64,000 nt of DNA from Gracilaria domingensis (lineage: Eukaryota; Rhodophyta; Florideophyceae; Gracilariales; Gracilariaceae). The stretch is taken from positions 63,688 to 127,687 of the forward strand of contig VCMS01000259.1 in the NCBI GenBank assembly GCA_022539475.1, written 5' to 3'. How positions within the stretch are numbered: position 1 is the stretch's first letter; each line of letters begins with the position of its first letter. The position numbers were made by a program, and so were the translations under genes. The notes beneath the pieces are model-generated. The model ran no database searches, was not told the DNA's origin, and saw only the letters and a list, made by a program, of their open reading frames with translations. Below are positions 36,119 to 47,474 of this stretch, one piece after another.

Positions 36119-36593
36119 CTCGTGCAACTTCTTCTCCATGGAGTCCTCCCCTGGGTAATACCCATTAGCTAGGCAGTTGCGGGCTCGAGTAGCGAGCCGC
36201 AACATAGTTACGATAACCAGTAAAACTGCGACTTCTCTTAACTTCAAGGCTTCTTTCCTTTCTCAAGGTACATACTTCATAACTTCTCCCTTTCGGGGTG
36301 CTCTTCCTCTTACGAGTTTCCATTTCCTCTTCATAGAGTTCTTCTTTCTCTTCTGAGCTTCCTTTCCTCTTCATAGAGTCTTCTTCCTCTTTCGAGTGTA
36401 TCTATCGTCTCCTCTTCCTGAGGGCATAACTGTTCGGACTTCAACTTTCCTCTCCCTAGAGTGTCTCCTCACCACGCGAGTAGCGGTACAGTACTCCTCT
36501 GGAGGTTGTCGCAGTGTTCCTCGATTGAGTGTTGTCGTTCGTAGGACCGTTCGTGCGCGGTACGCGATAAGCCTCCGTCTCCAACGACGTGTG
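36119..36593. other. Pyrimidine-rich spacer between pol and accessory ORF, element B
   Basis: Plus strand consists of CT-rich runs punctuated by GAGT (CTCTTTCGAGTG, CTCCCTAGAGTG, CTTCATAGAGT). It may hold the 3' ends of both convergent transcripts. No coding. Confidence 0.5.
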
Positions 36594-39500
36594 TTATCCG
36601 ACCATCGCTTGATGTAGGTTAGCCGGCAACGCCGTGTTAGTTCGACGATGGTACTGCACGATCTTCGATAGGGGTAAGTGCTCCACGGGTTCGTCCGAAT
36701 CCCGCGACGGCGGATAGCCATACCAGCGTACCTGGTACTGAACATACCCCTTCGGGTTCCAACTGTGTCCCATGATGTGGTCTACGACGAACTCTTTCGA
36801 GTATACGTCCCGCTCGAGCTCTTCCTGCGAAGGGTGGTCAGCGCGCTGCGGCGGTGCCGTAACTTCGTCACCAGCGGTGCTGTGAGTTTCTCCTGACGCC
36901 TTCGGCGGTAGAATTGCCCTCTGCTGAGTGTTCGTTTCCCGTTTCCGGGCTTCTTCAAGCAGCTTCGCCGCTTCGGCGGGTCCGCGAACGGCTAGTTCAC
37001 GCGGTAGTTCCCGTCCTGATGGTGAAGGCGGACGCGGAGGCGAATTGTTCACCACGGCACGTGCCGGTTCACGTGACGACACGCGACGGTTCGCGGTGGT
37101 GCCACTGCCACGAGCTGTGATTGGCCCATTGTGTGGCGCGCGCTGCGCACCCCAAGGTTTGTGGTGCGCAAGCGCTCCTGCAGCTGCAGTGTGCGTTTTC
37201 CCTAAATCAGGGCTGTAATCCGTATCTCCAGCGAGCGGTGCACCGTCATGACTTAGCGAAACGTCATGACGTGCGACTTGAGACTTCCCCACGGCTGGGT
37301 GCAACGGTACACTACCGTTACCCGAACCGGGGTGTGTGATCTTCGCTTCAGCGAGCGTCTCCTCTTCTTTCTGCTCTGCAGTGTCTAAGGTACCGGGATC
37401 TGCCGTGACTTCTTTAGTGCGCGCCCGCGAAGGCGGTATGTGGCGGTCGTCAGCGACGGTTTGCGGCGACTGTGCGTCCGGAATACTCCGTGATACAGTA
37501 TCAAGCTTCGCTGTAGCCTCACTCTGCCGAGAAGTCGAGTGTTCTTGATCAACTTCCGGCCTTGCCGTGGTAACGTCGCGAACGAGAGCATGCTCCGCGT
37601 CCTGCGCCGACGAGGCGATGGGCGCGTGTTCTGGTGACAATTCCCCCAGCGGGTGAGCGATACCAGTATCCTGGGACAACCTCGAGTCCGTTCGTTGCGT
37701 GCGATATCCTTCAGAAAGGTCGCGATCCTTCGTAGAAGGTTGCGCATCCTCCGCGGAGTTCTGCGCGACAGCGGCCGACTGCAGCGCGTCCTTCGTGGCC
37801 TCAACACGCGACAGCGGGTGATCCCTCCCACTGACAGTGGTGTCCGTAGCAACTACGTCTTCGACGGTGTCCTGAGGCGACTCCGCCTCTTCTTCATTAT
37901 CTTCCCGTGAATCACGGTGCTGCGACGGTAGCGACACCGGTGACTCACTCTCCGCGACGACGCGTGAATCCTCCTCCCACTCCTTAGGTGGAGCGTTACG
38001 GGGAGCAGTCATCACGTCTGTTGACAGTGTAATAGACGCTGTGAAACGCGATTTCACTAGCGGTGTATGTTGCGATATCTCGGCTTGGGACGATATAATC
38101 GGTACCTCTGCGAGACCCCTTGCAGGGTTGCGAAGCCCCACAGTAAGTGTAGTGTTCTGCGACGAGAATTCTCGGTTCTGTGTCTGTCCAGCTTCCTGCT
38201 GTGAATCCGAAACGACTTCCGTGTGCACGGTTGGGCCCTGTACAACGCGATCGCGGGAGAAACGCTCATGAGCGTCGCCAACTTCCAGTACGACTGTGTC
38301 CGTAATCACGCTAATAACGCGGTATGGACCATCAGCGATGGGTGAAAGCTTGTGGCGCCGCTCCTTTTCAGAGTTGTAGTACTCTTTCCTGACAAAGGCG
38401 AGGTTTCCCACTTTCAGTGGCGGTAGTGGTCTCCGTACCCGGGCATCAAAGTTCCGCTTGTAAGCGTGTTGTGCTTTCGCCATTAACGACCTGGCGACAG
38501 GTACCATTACGGATAAACACTGCTTCCATTGCAAGTAGTGATCCCGTATTGACGGTGACGTATCCAGCTTTGCTGATGGTTCAACCGCAACTGGCGGTGG
38601 TGTCCGTGAGAGCACGAGCTCAAAGGGCGATAAACCAGTTACTCTGTGAACTTGCGTATTATACGCATACGTCACGGTATCCGTGTAGGGATCCCAAGTT
38701 TTCGGGTGTTCAACAGTATAAGCCCGCAACGCGGAGAGCATTGTCCGGTTAAACCGTTCGACTTGCCCATTGCATTGGGGATGATACGTCGTCGTGAAGA
38801 TATTCTTCACGTCGAGTATCCGACAGACATCCTGGAAGAAACGTGCAGTAAACTGCGGACCATTATCTGAGAGGAGATTGACCGGGGGACCGTAGACCAT
38901 AACCCAATGGCGAACGAATGCCTCCGCAACACTGCGTGCTGTAATCGACTTCAACGGAACTGTCCGGACTAGCTTACTGAATCTATCCGTAATAACGAGT
39001 AAGAACCGCTTTCCTCGGGAAGTACGCAAGAACTCACCGAGTATATCGATGGCAATAAACTCCAACGGCGCCCTTGCGGGGAAAAATGTTAGTTTCTTCG
39101 CATGGCGACGCTGTTTAACTCGCTCGCGAGCACAATGTGTACACTCCTTCACGGTGGTGTAGCAGTCAAACGCTAACGCGGGCCAGTAGAAATCCCGACG
39201 CAGTGTCGTGTATAACCGCTTAGCACCCGGATGGGAAGCCATCCGCGAGTGATGCGAGAGATGCAATACCCTTGTTTGTAAGGAGTGAGGAACCACAATC
39301 TGTGGGGTAGAACGAACCACTCTGACGAGGTAACCTTGTGTGTTGACCCCGAACGGGATGTTAGCACCACCATTAATTTGGGCGCGTATCCTCATACAGA
39401 ACGGGTCAGATTGCTGTTCCCGCACCAGCTCTTCTGGAGTAATGGGGACGAATGTACCGGATTCCGGGTCTTCACCGTCTGCGACCAGCAAATCATCACA

Positions 39501-42131
39501 GATGTCGTCCGACACGATGTCGTAGTCTTCATCACCCTCCTCCATGAGGAAACAGGTGATATCTTCATCCTCGTCATCGACTGGTAAAGCTTCACCTTCC
39601 GTTCCTAGACGTGAAAGAGCATCAGCTTGCGCGTTTAAACAACCCTTCTTATAGGTGACCTCGTAGTCAAACTCGGCAAGCCGAAGATATCAACGCATTA
39701 AGCGTCCGAAAGGCTCCGTGACTGACATTAACCAACGCAAGGCGGAATGATCCGTATTGACGGTAAAGTGCACAGCCATAAGATATGGTCGTAGAGTCTG
39801 CAAAGCCCACACCATGGCGAGACACTCCTTCTCGGATACCGACAAATTGCGTTCGTGCACGTTGAGTGTACGAGACCAATAGCCAATTGGTTTGCGTTCC
39901 CCTTCGGGTGTAGTCTGAAAGAGAGCGCAGCCAATTTGATAATCGCTCGAATCCGTATCCACGGTGTACGGCAACCCGTTCTTCGGTAACGCTAACACGG
40001 GTGCCGTGGTAACAGCGTCTTTAAGAGAGTTGAAAGCCTCCACTTGAGTGGGGGTAAGTGGTCCCAATTTGGGGCGGTTGTCCCTTCTTCAGGAGTTCGT
40101 TGAGCGGTCCCGCGATCTTCGCGAAGCGAGAAATGAACCGTCTATAAACGTTGCATAGCCCCAGAAAGGAGCGTAGCTCTGTCTGTGTAGTGGGGTGCTT
40201 CGCCTCTTTGAGGGACTTCACGCGGGCTTCCTCGATCAGTAACCGTTCTGGACGTATGACATGGCCCAGATACTTCACTGGGCCAGTGAAAAACTCACAC
40301 TTCCTCAATTTGAGAGTAATTCCAGCATCCCGCAAAGCGGTCATTATCTCCCGAACATGTTTGAGGTGATCGTCCAAACTGTTGGAAAACACGATGATGT
40401 CATCGAGGTGTACCAATCAACTCCGCCATTTGAAGCTAGCTAACAAAATGTCCAGAGCACGCTGAAACGTAGCGGGGGCGTTCGTTAATCCGAACGGCAT
40501 ACGCTTAAAGCGGTATAGTTCTGAATGACAGGCAAACGCGGTCTTGTCACGGTCTTCCGGTCTAACTGTTACTTGCCAGTAACCCCAGTTTGCATCCAAA
40601 GTGGGGAACACAGTAGCATCGCCAAGCGAGTCGATATACTCGTCCATACGAGGTATGGGGTACACGTCTTTGACGGTGACATCGTTCAAGCGACGATAGT
40701 CGATACAAAAGCGCCAGGACCCATTGGGTTTCGGAGCCAGTACAACTGGAGATGCCCACGGCGACTGAGCCGGTTCTATCACGCCCGCGCGGAGCATTTT
40801 GTTGATCTGAAACTCTTCCTCTTCCCGTGCTTTCGGGCCTGCCCTGTAAGGGTGCTGAGCAATCGGCTTGGTCTCCGGCAGGAGGTCAATCCGGTGTTCC
40901 GTAGTTGAAACCTCTCCGAGGGAACCATTCCACATTGGTGTAAACTCTCGCAACATGTTGCGCAACTTCTCACGGTGTGAAACCGGTACATGACCGAGAT
41001 TCAATTCTTCTAACTCCTTGATAGGGTCAATCTTGTCATAACTCGTAGGAACGGTCCTAACTTCCGAGTCATTCGTTTGTTCAACCGTCTGAGACGGGTC
41101 CGGCGCAGACGAGCGCGACGGTTCCCCCTCCCCCTCCTTAGGGTGAAGCACACCAGTGCGTTCTTCAGCAATTCCGAGCATCTCGGCGGCAGTTACCTTT
41201 GTAGGGATAAGCGCCGTAGGGTGCGGTAGTACAGTTCCAATTACTTGGTTCTTCACCAGATACTGGGGTTTCTTGCCAAAGTTGGCTAACAGAACCCGAA
41301 AGGGATGTTCGCTGTTGATTTGAACAACTCCGTTCGCTAACGCGACCTGATACTTCTCGTATAACGAGTTCAATGGTTGAAAAACTCGCAAACCACGCGG
41401 TGCGGCAGTAACATCAACCCAAACCTGGGATTCTGGCGGAATAGAAATTGGACGCGCTACGCGGAGCTTCGGCGACTGCTTCGGAGGTGAGGAATCCTGT
41501 AGAGGAGCCGATAGTGGTACCAGCTTAGCTGACGCTCGGCGTAATGAGCGACGAACAATCGGTACAACCGAACCATCTTCCATTTCCACTTCACGCGCAC
41601 GCGGTCGTATGGCTTCGACATATCTGTGGCAGAAGTCACACCCTAGAATGACAGGGGCACCGAACGTCTTGCAGACGATGAATTCTACCTGCTCGATGCA
41701 GTTACCAATCCTGACAATCAGTGAAACCATTCCGACCGTTTGTAACGGGTTATTGTTAGCATCTGCCACGTCCATGACGGGTCCATGGCGGATTCGACAA
41801 CGGGCTTCCGGCGGTAGTAACGACTCCACAATGAAGTTGGGGCCAGCACCTGTATCTAAGACAGAGAGATGACGCACCATATACTGGGTAGATAGGACAA
41901 GGTCAGCAAATATTTTGTAGTTTCGCTTGGCCATTAGCATGACTCGATCCGGGATCTGGTTGTTCCTGAACCGTATCCACGGGCGACGTAGCACACCAAT
42001 GGTGGTAGAGTCCACGTCTAAGACGGTCTGTTTCCTCGAAAGGATTCTGACCTGGGAGCGAGGCGGTGACGCCTCGGGCGCCGTAGACCTCGACTCGGGC
42101 GCCTCTCCATTGGAGACTCCCGTACTCAGTT
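36594..42131 (-). pseudogene. pol: Element B pol with chromodomain
   Basis: Open in the -1 frame from the gag end. Protease near 41870 (VLDTGAGPNFI, intact), RT 40417-41000 then 40021-40416 (catalytic HLDD in place of YLDD), RNase H 39690-40067 (DTDSS, KECLAMVWAL, NTDHS), integrase with HHCC finger and intact D, D, E (AIDILGE, SDNGPQF, VERFNRT), a long low-complexity Ser/Thr/Glu-rich linker, and a terminal chromodomain (EFVVDHIM, YQVRWYGYP, EPVEHL). Defects are TGA at 40417-40419, a one-base frameshift near 40065-40080, and TGA at 39687-39689 replacing a conserved Trp. Each is a single event, so the decay is recent. Confidence 0.9.
41130..41145 (-). other. Central polypurine tract-like copy in element B pol
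   Basis: The minus strand reads CACCCTAAGGAGGGGG, identical over 16 bp to the sequence abutting the 3' LTR (34024-34039), and the purine run continues to AA. It falls in the pol region between protease and RT, encoding HPKEGEGE. Confidence 0.5.
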
Positions 42132-44210
42132 TAACTGAGTTCCATCCGTTCTAACGGGAACGGCGTCCTGTGCAGCAGGCCTCTTCACAGATTCCTGTGG
42201 AACAGCGACAGAACTACCCGCAGCAGCGGTTGCCGCCACGGCTTGAGCCGGTGAAACATTGACCTGGGTCGAACCAGAGTGCAGTAACGCAGCCAATTCT
42301 GCAGCAGACACCCTACGGGGGTACTCAGCCTTCGCACGCAGATATGCGGTTACCGGCACTGACGCCTGTTCGGCGGGGGTCAGCGCTTCAAAATTCGCCA
42401 CAACCGTGGGCATTTCCCTCATCGAGAGGTTGCAGCTCGGAGCTGCATGACCGTGGTTGTAACACGTGAAACAGATCAGGGGCGGTCTTCCGGAACTCCG
42501 TGGGTCTTGGAACTTCACCGTTCGCGGGTCTACCCAACCAGGTCGCTGGTAACAACTCCCTGAATAGGTTAGTTGAGGACCGCGAACGCGTGGACGGTCT
42601 GCGTAAAGCAGCGCATCTTCCGTCTTCGACGAGGCTTCTGAAGTAGAAGGCAACTCCGTAGTCGGAATAGAACCCAGGTTCATCTGTGCGAGATGTAAGT
42701 TATCCACATCGTGGCCAGAAAAGTCCTGCGGTAGCAGTGAGGCTGATGACGACCCTCCTTCGAGGTGCAACGCTTTGGTTGAAACCCGGTATCCGGTGCG
42801 TGCGCGCAAGGCGTCTCCCTCCGCCTTCGCGTACTGCACTAACTCCAGATAGGTAGTCTTCTTCCGGTCTTCCCGTCGCTGGGCAACCAGAGTACGAACA
42901 GCCGGATTCAATCCGTTGATAAACAGCGTACAGCGCTCGTTTGAGGAGTAAACATTGCCACAACGGTGGAATGCCTTATTCAGGCGTACCGAGTACTCGG
43001 TTTCCGACTCCTTCGGGCGTTGTTTCGTCTCCCGCAACGCGGTGATTGCTTCCTCGATAGAGGTATTTGTCGCATACGAGCGCAACAAATACTGCACTGC
43101 TTCGGGCCAGCAGGTGACCCCTCCTTCAGAGGCGCGAGATGAACCTCTTACAGAGTTATACTGATCTTCAGCGAGTCCACGTAGAAAATACGGTAAGGCA
43201 ACATAAGCTTGCCCCTCACTCATGCCGAGGATGTCAGCTTCTGCTACAAAGCGTGAAAGAAAGTCAAGCACCAGAATGGGATCCTCCTCAGTGAACAACT
43301 GGTTGCGAAAGGTTAAGGACATGCGTTTGATGCAGTCCTTCACCTTACCCGTGCCACGGGGCGTCCGATTCAGACTTGAATCTTCCAAACGGTAATACCG
43401 GTAAGATAACAACCTTTTGAACAAGGGATTCGTCGGCTCCAGTGCCCTCAAACCTGAATGCTTTCGCCCCCGTTTCCGGGTACCAACAACACCATAGGTG
43501 GACGTAGAACTCCGCGAACGCGTAGAACGAGCGCGACGTTCACCGTCACTTGACGAGCTCGATGATAAGGAACCCGCTGAGCGGTTTGAAATACCAGAAG
43601 ACTGTGACGAGTCCGAGTCATACTCGTCGACGTTCCTCTTCTTAGAGCGACTCTTCCCGAACTTCCGGTCACGTGTACCACGAGACACTCCCGCAGAGGC
43701 GGCAGCAGGGCCGTCATCCTCACGGATGGTGGCCTCTAAGGTCTCAAGACGGCCAAGGATTCGAATGAACTTCGTATTGACCTCCTCGGTGCAACCGGGA
43801 TATCCTTGAAGAACCTCCAAGAGTGCATTAACATCCTTCCGTAAAATACGTAGATCATCTGATACACCTCCGTTGAGGGCTGCGTCAACCTTCAAACGAA
43901 GTGTGTCGACCTCGGAAACGAGTGCTTCATGAGAACTCCTCATGACAGCAGTCTGAGCCTCAAGCACACGAACTTGAGCCTCCAACTCGTTTACGAGCGC
44001 ATCCTTCGCCGCGAAAGCGGGTATAAGACCCTCCAAAAGAGCAGATGAGGGCCCAGCCACTGGGGCGTCAGACGACTTGACAGGCTGTTTCCGGTTTCCG
44101 GGTTTCTTTCCATCACCCTGTAGGGGTTCAGGAACAGACCGCAGACGCGGGGGCAAGCCAGAGCCAACGGAGTGAGACTTCGTAGGGCTCGAGCGCTTGC
44201 CCGACACCAT
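42126..44210 (-). CDS. gag: Element B gag (capsid/nucleocapsid)
   Basis: Intact, about 694 aa from ATG 44210 (MVSGKRSSPTK); the frame is open 15 codons further upstream. Coiled coil around residues 65-115 (ELEAQVRVLEAQ...), Ser/Arg-rich tract, capsid region (LLSYRYYRL, AYVALPYFLRG, NKAFHRCGNVYSS) and CCHC knuckle (CFTCYNHGHAAPSC). It aligns with element A gag over the capsid and knuckle. It ends G-TTA-AAC-TGA, a slippery site. Given intact Gag, this copy could still supply particles to related elements. Confidence 0.88.
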   Translation of the reverse strand: MVSGKRSSPTKSHSVGSGLPPRLRSVPEPLQGDGKKPGNRKQPVKSSDAPVAGPSSALLEGLIPAFAAKDALVNELEAQVRVLEAQTAVMRSSHEALVSEVDTLRLKVDAALNGGVSDDLRILRKDVNALLEVLQGYPGCTEEVNTKFIRILGRLETLEATIREDDGPAAASAGVSRGTRDRKFGKSRSKKRNVDEYDSDSSQSSGISNRSAGSLSSSSSSDGERRARSTRSRSSTSTYGVVGTRKRGRKHSGLRALEPTNPLFKRLLSYRYYRLEDSSLNRTPRGTGKVKDCIKRMSLTFRNQLFTEEDPILVLDFLSRFVAEADILGMSEGQAYVALPYFLRGLAEDQYNSVRGSSRASEGGVTCWPEAVQYLLRSYATNTSIEEAITALRETKQRPKESETEYSVRLNKAFHRCGNVYSSNERCTLFINGLNPAVRTLVAQRREDRKKTTYLELVQYAKAEGDALRARTGYRVSTKALHLEGGSSSASLLPQDFSGHDVDNLHLAQMNLGSIPTTELPSTSEASSKTEDALLYADRPRVRGPQLTYSGSCYQRPGWVDPRTVKFQDPRSSGRPPLICFTCYNHGHAAPSCNLSMREMPTVVANFEALTPAEQASVPVTAYLRAKAEYPRRVSAAELAALLHSGSTQVNVSPAQAVAATAAAGSSVAVPQESVKRPAAQDAVPVRTDGTQLN
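42129..42135 (-). promoter_or_regulatory. Putative -1 frameshift heptamer, element B gag/pol
   Basis: G TTA AAC followed directly by the gag stop TGA; this heptamer is the one known from equine arteritis virus. Pol is open in the -1 frame. A TCTCC-AAT-GGAGA hairpin follows 12 nt downstream. Confidence 0.68.
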
Positions 44211-44650
44211 CGTCCACGACGAGATACAACCAGAAAACTGGGAACAGGAAAGCAAAACAACAAATTAACCTCGAATGAGTGTAGCGTCCTCACACGAGTG
44301 ACGATAACCGACAAATCGGACGAACCAACCCTACCAACGGAAACAGCCGTATACGGAATTAGGGCTGATTCGACCAGATTGCTGGGAACAGTAGACAACC
44401 CAAACGGGGTGACAACAACCGTACCGACGGAAATCACACACTACGGAAATAGGTAGTGCCACCGGTAGTAAACCGTGTCCAAACAACAACCCAAAATGAG
44501 AAAAGCAGTACCAACACGACGTCTGTCGGCAAAGCCTTCCAGTACAAACTGTGTAGTGTATCTTCACGACCAGACACGAACCGGCAAACCGGAAATTGAT
44601 TAGAAAACCAACTTGCTGGATCAACGCGACTTCTAAGTCGGAAGACCAAT
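44211..44650 (-). other. Element B leader with primer-binding site
   Basis: Non-coding leader between the 5' LTR and gag. The primer-binding site 44631-44648 reads TGGTCTTCCGACTTAGAA on the minus strand, two bases inside the LTR, as in element A. Confidence 0.6.
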
Positions 44651-46249
44651 TGTTGTGCGAAACTCTGCGATGGGAAAAGACACGCAAAGGCGGTTCAGAC
44701 CCTCTCTCAAGAGACGAGCACAGCAGTAGAGCGCTCCCACAGGTATGACACGGCAATGCCCGGTGTAAGACCGGATTCGACCCTTCCCAAGTAATGGAGG
44801 GAGCGAAGCGGCGAAAAAGACGCGTCCAGCGGTAGAGAACACACGACACAAGTCGGCAGTAGCGTCACGTGCGTAGCACGCGGTGCCTACGAGTGTGGCG
44901 ATGACACGCGAGAGCGTTAATGGCCCACGCGAGTGTGTCGAGCCACAAATGTAGTGCAACCCGTGAGCGGGAAAAGACACCACGAAGACGTTCGGGATCT
45001 TCCTCTGCGGAGGGTAGCGAAGCAAACAGAGCCTCTGTGGAATGGCACAACGAGCCGGGTGTAAGACTGGGGCCAAACCGTCACGACGGGGCGATGAGAG
45101 TTGAAATAGAAAGGTGGAGCGGAGAAGGGAGTACCACGACACGTGGGTGTGCAATACCTCGGAAGAAGGTTGGAGGAAAGAAAAGGAAAAGGAAAAAGAG
45201 AGCGAGAGCACCACGGGGTGGGGCCTCGCGACAAGGTGACGAAGGATATCGCCGTACTGCCGGGGATTTCCCTATACAGGGGCGAACGCGACAAACAACG
45301 GTAAAACACTCCCACAGGTGGGTTCCTTTAGAGGACGTAGGGTGGATAAACGAACCGTGTCAACGGGGAGTCTCTCCGATTAGGAGTCGAGCACCGCCGA
45401 AGGCGTGAACGATTAGAGCCAAGACCCGTCAGTAGGGTCACCCTGGTTGGGGCACTTTATTGGTGCGACGGCGACGACGCCGTCGCACTAAGTAGTGTCC
45501 TAACTAAAATTAATAAATAATATTAACTGAACTTCCCACTAATTGTGGCAACCGCCCACGTGTAGTGGCCAACCTTCGATTAGCTCCGCCGTGTCCCACG
45601 TGTCCGAACCATTTCAATGGCAACCACTAGTAACTACTAGTCATATACTGGTGTGTACCAGGCAAACCCGTAAACGGGAAATATGACTAAATCCAGTCAG
45701 AATACTCATAGATGAGCGTTGCACTACAACAAACGGTATGCACTGGTACACCAAGTAGTGCTACTTGTATAACAGGGACAGAAATAAAGAAAACACACAC
45801 AAAGGAAACACGCAAAAGCGATAGTGGTGTTAATGATGCCGCGAGGCGGATAATGAACCCGACACGCGGTGGCGACTCTCCGGGAGGATGATATCGGTCA
45901 CCAAGGGTGAAACATTAGAGCCGAACACTCGTTTAGCTCGTTTACTTCCCCGACAATGGGTGCAGCTCAACCTACAAGTAGTGTAGAGTGCCAACCCACT
46001 ATTAAGCGCTGTAGCGAAAATATCTAGAATAAATATCTAAAATACCCCAACTAATGGGTGAAAACTTCCCACACGTGTGTGACCCACCGTCTAGGCCGTG
46101 CACCTCATAACACTAATTCAAATATTAAGTATACTCAAGAATGGGCTGATCTCACCAGTTACTCATACTGTGTGCCACCACCTCCAGACATCGCCGTGCA
46201 TGTTATGAATCGCATCAGCGAAAGAGTCCCGCAATCGCGTTGCACTACA
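44651..46249 (-). repeat. 5' LTR of element B, interrupted by a solo LTR
   Basis: 1599 bp. The two outer parts match the 3' LTR. The extra 784 bp are the solo LTR plus one copy of its target duplication. Confidence 0.9.
44950..45728 (-). repeat. Solo LTR of a related element, nested in the 5' LTR of element B
   Basis: 779 bp with perfect 11-bp terminal inverted repeats (TGTAGTGCAAC...GTTGCACTACA) and a 5-bp target duplication acaaa at 44945-44949 and 45729-45733. The empty site is preserved in the 3' LTR at 33500. Its interior resembles the B LTR in the same orientation (shared CCGGGTGTAAGAC), so it comes from the same superfamily branch. Confidence 0.88.
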
Positions 46250-46254
46250 ATCAC
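46250..46254 (+). repeat. Target-site duplication of element B, right
   Basis: atcac; pairs with accac at 33201-33205. Confidence 0.65.
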
Positions 46255-46737
46255 AGCTGTTCCTTGAAACAGATGATTAATGGTGGCACATGGGTTGGCT
46301 CTAGACGTTTCAGATCTGAGTATTGGTGGTGTTCAAGTCAAATATCATGTAATGAGGAATAGTTTGTTTGGATTTGACAAAAAAGCGGTAGGAAATTTTG
46401 AAAGAAGCAGGAACACGCTGCTACCTTGGTACTAAAAACATGGAACAGCATTGCATCGCAAACGCGGAAACCTATTGAGTGCTTATTTGAAATTCTTAAG
46501 AGCCACTAACTGTTAAAGAATGGCATCTGTTTGCACCACGAGAATGATACTGTATACATTTGCGGCGCTTGCATTGTATTTCATAACATGTGTATGAAAA
46601 GTAGTAATGAAGGGAAATACATTTTACCACAAGATGAGAAATAGGATGCAGATCAGGTCGTTACCATCGAATTCATAGAAGAAAATAAGCAAAGAGATGC
46701 TTTGTTACGCTACGTAGTTCAAAAGCTCTTTAAATGA
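46255..46737 (+). pseudogene. Harbinger H2 transposase, part 3 (C terminus)
   Basis: Resumes the transposase after element B. Blocks seen: SQTRKPIECLFEILK with the catalytic Glu, ICGACIVFHNMCM, and the end QRDALLRYVVQKLFK before TGA at 46735-46737. All are shared with H1. Frame changes and stops occur between 46255 and 46460 and at TAA 46516 and TAG 46641. Confidence 0.7.
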
Positions 46738-46740
46738 GAA

Positions 46741-47474
46741 CTAGGATTTCTCGAGATGACGCTGGATAACGGCTCTCATCTTGGACTTGTATTCGTTTCC
46801 TCTTTTCAGTTCCAGAAGAAGACCTTTGCGGCATTGTTTCGTGTCCTTCAGGAAAGCTTCAGTAGCGACCGCTGGAGAAGTTTTCTGTCTTTTTCTAGAG
46901 CTCGTTGGGGAAGACTCATGTGCGCAGCTCCCTGATTCACTGTACATTACTGCAGGGGGTTTATATCTCGCTTTGTCATGCTCGAGTTCATGTAGTTGCT
47001 TGAAATAATTTGGCTTGTCTAACAAGTCCGGGTCACTATCATTTCCTCTTTAAGTCACTTATTTCTGCTATATACGCAGAATAATCTTGCTTGAGCCTCG
47101 TAAATTTATTTTTCTTTGCTTTCGAGGGGCGCTTTATCTTCTGCTTCTTTTCTTTCACTATTCGTTGCGATCTTGAATACTTTTTGAAGCCATTTCTTCT
47201 GCTTGTTTTTGTCTCCATATCCTGCAGCCTTCATTATTTGCAATAATATCAAGACAGTGTCATTTCTATAATGTTGGTTCTTGACGGATAAGAGATCACT
47301 AGTTGGTGCAGAAGGAGGTGCTGTATTTGTCGTTGTTGCTGCTCGAGGTACGTTGAGACATGAACTGGATGTTGCTTGTGTCACAGTTAGTTGTTTGACC
47401 GTGTTCGGAGAACTGTTAGAATCAGTACTATCTTGAATGGAAGAGGAATTGACGAAAGTAGGCGCAGCGTTCAT
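46741..47474 (-). pseudogene. Second Harbinger protein (SANT/MYB-like), H2 copy
   Basis: Convergent with the transposase and ending 3 bp from it. Ser/Thr/Asn-rich N terminus, then NQHYRNDTVLILLQIMKAAGYG, KKWLQKVFKIAT, and after a frameshift near 47060-47106 RLKQDYSAYIAEISDL, ELHELEHDKARYKPPAV and a Lys-rich end. The sequence pattern (short helices, Trp, basic) fits a SANT-like DNA-binding partner, but the assignment is by analogy with PIF/Harbinger elements. Confidence 0.6.

Larger units (their letters stand above)
33206..46249 (-). mobile_element. Element B: 13-kb Ty3/gypsy chromovirus with opposite-strand extra ORF
   Basis: Full-length element on the minus strand: 5' LTR 44651-46249 (enlarged by a solo LTR), primer-binding site, gag, -1 frameshift site, pol with chromodomain, a pyrimidine-rich spacer, an opposite-strand ORF, polypurine tract and 3' LTR 33206-34020. 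Target duplication accac/atcac. Pol has two nonsense codons and one frameshift. Gag is intact. It is inserted in the H2 Harbinger transposase. Confidence 0.9.

Noticed and set aside
44633-45408. ORFs on both strands inside the 5' LTR of element B
   Set aside because: Located in LTR sequence, not shared in frame with the 3' LTR, no motif.
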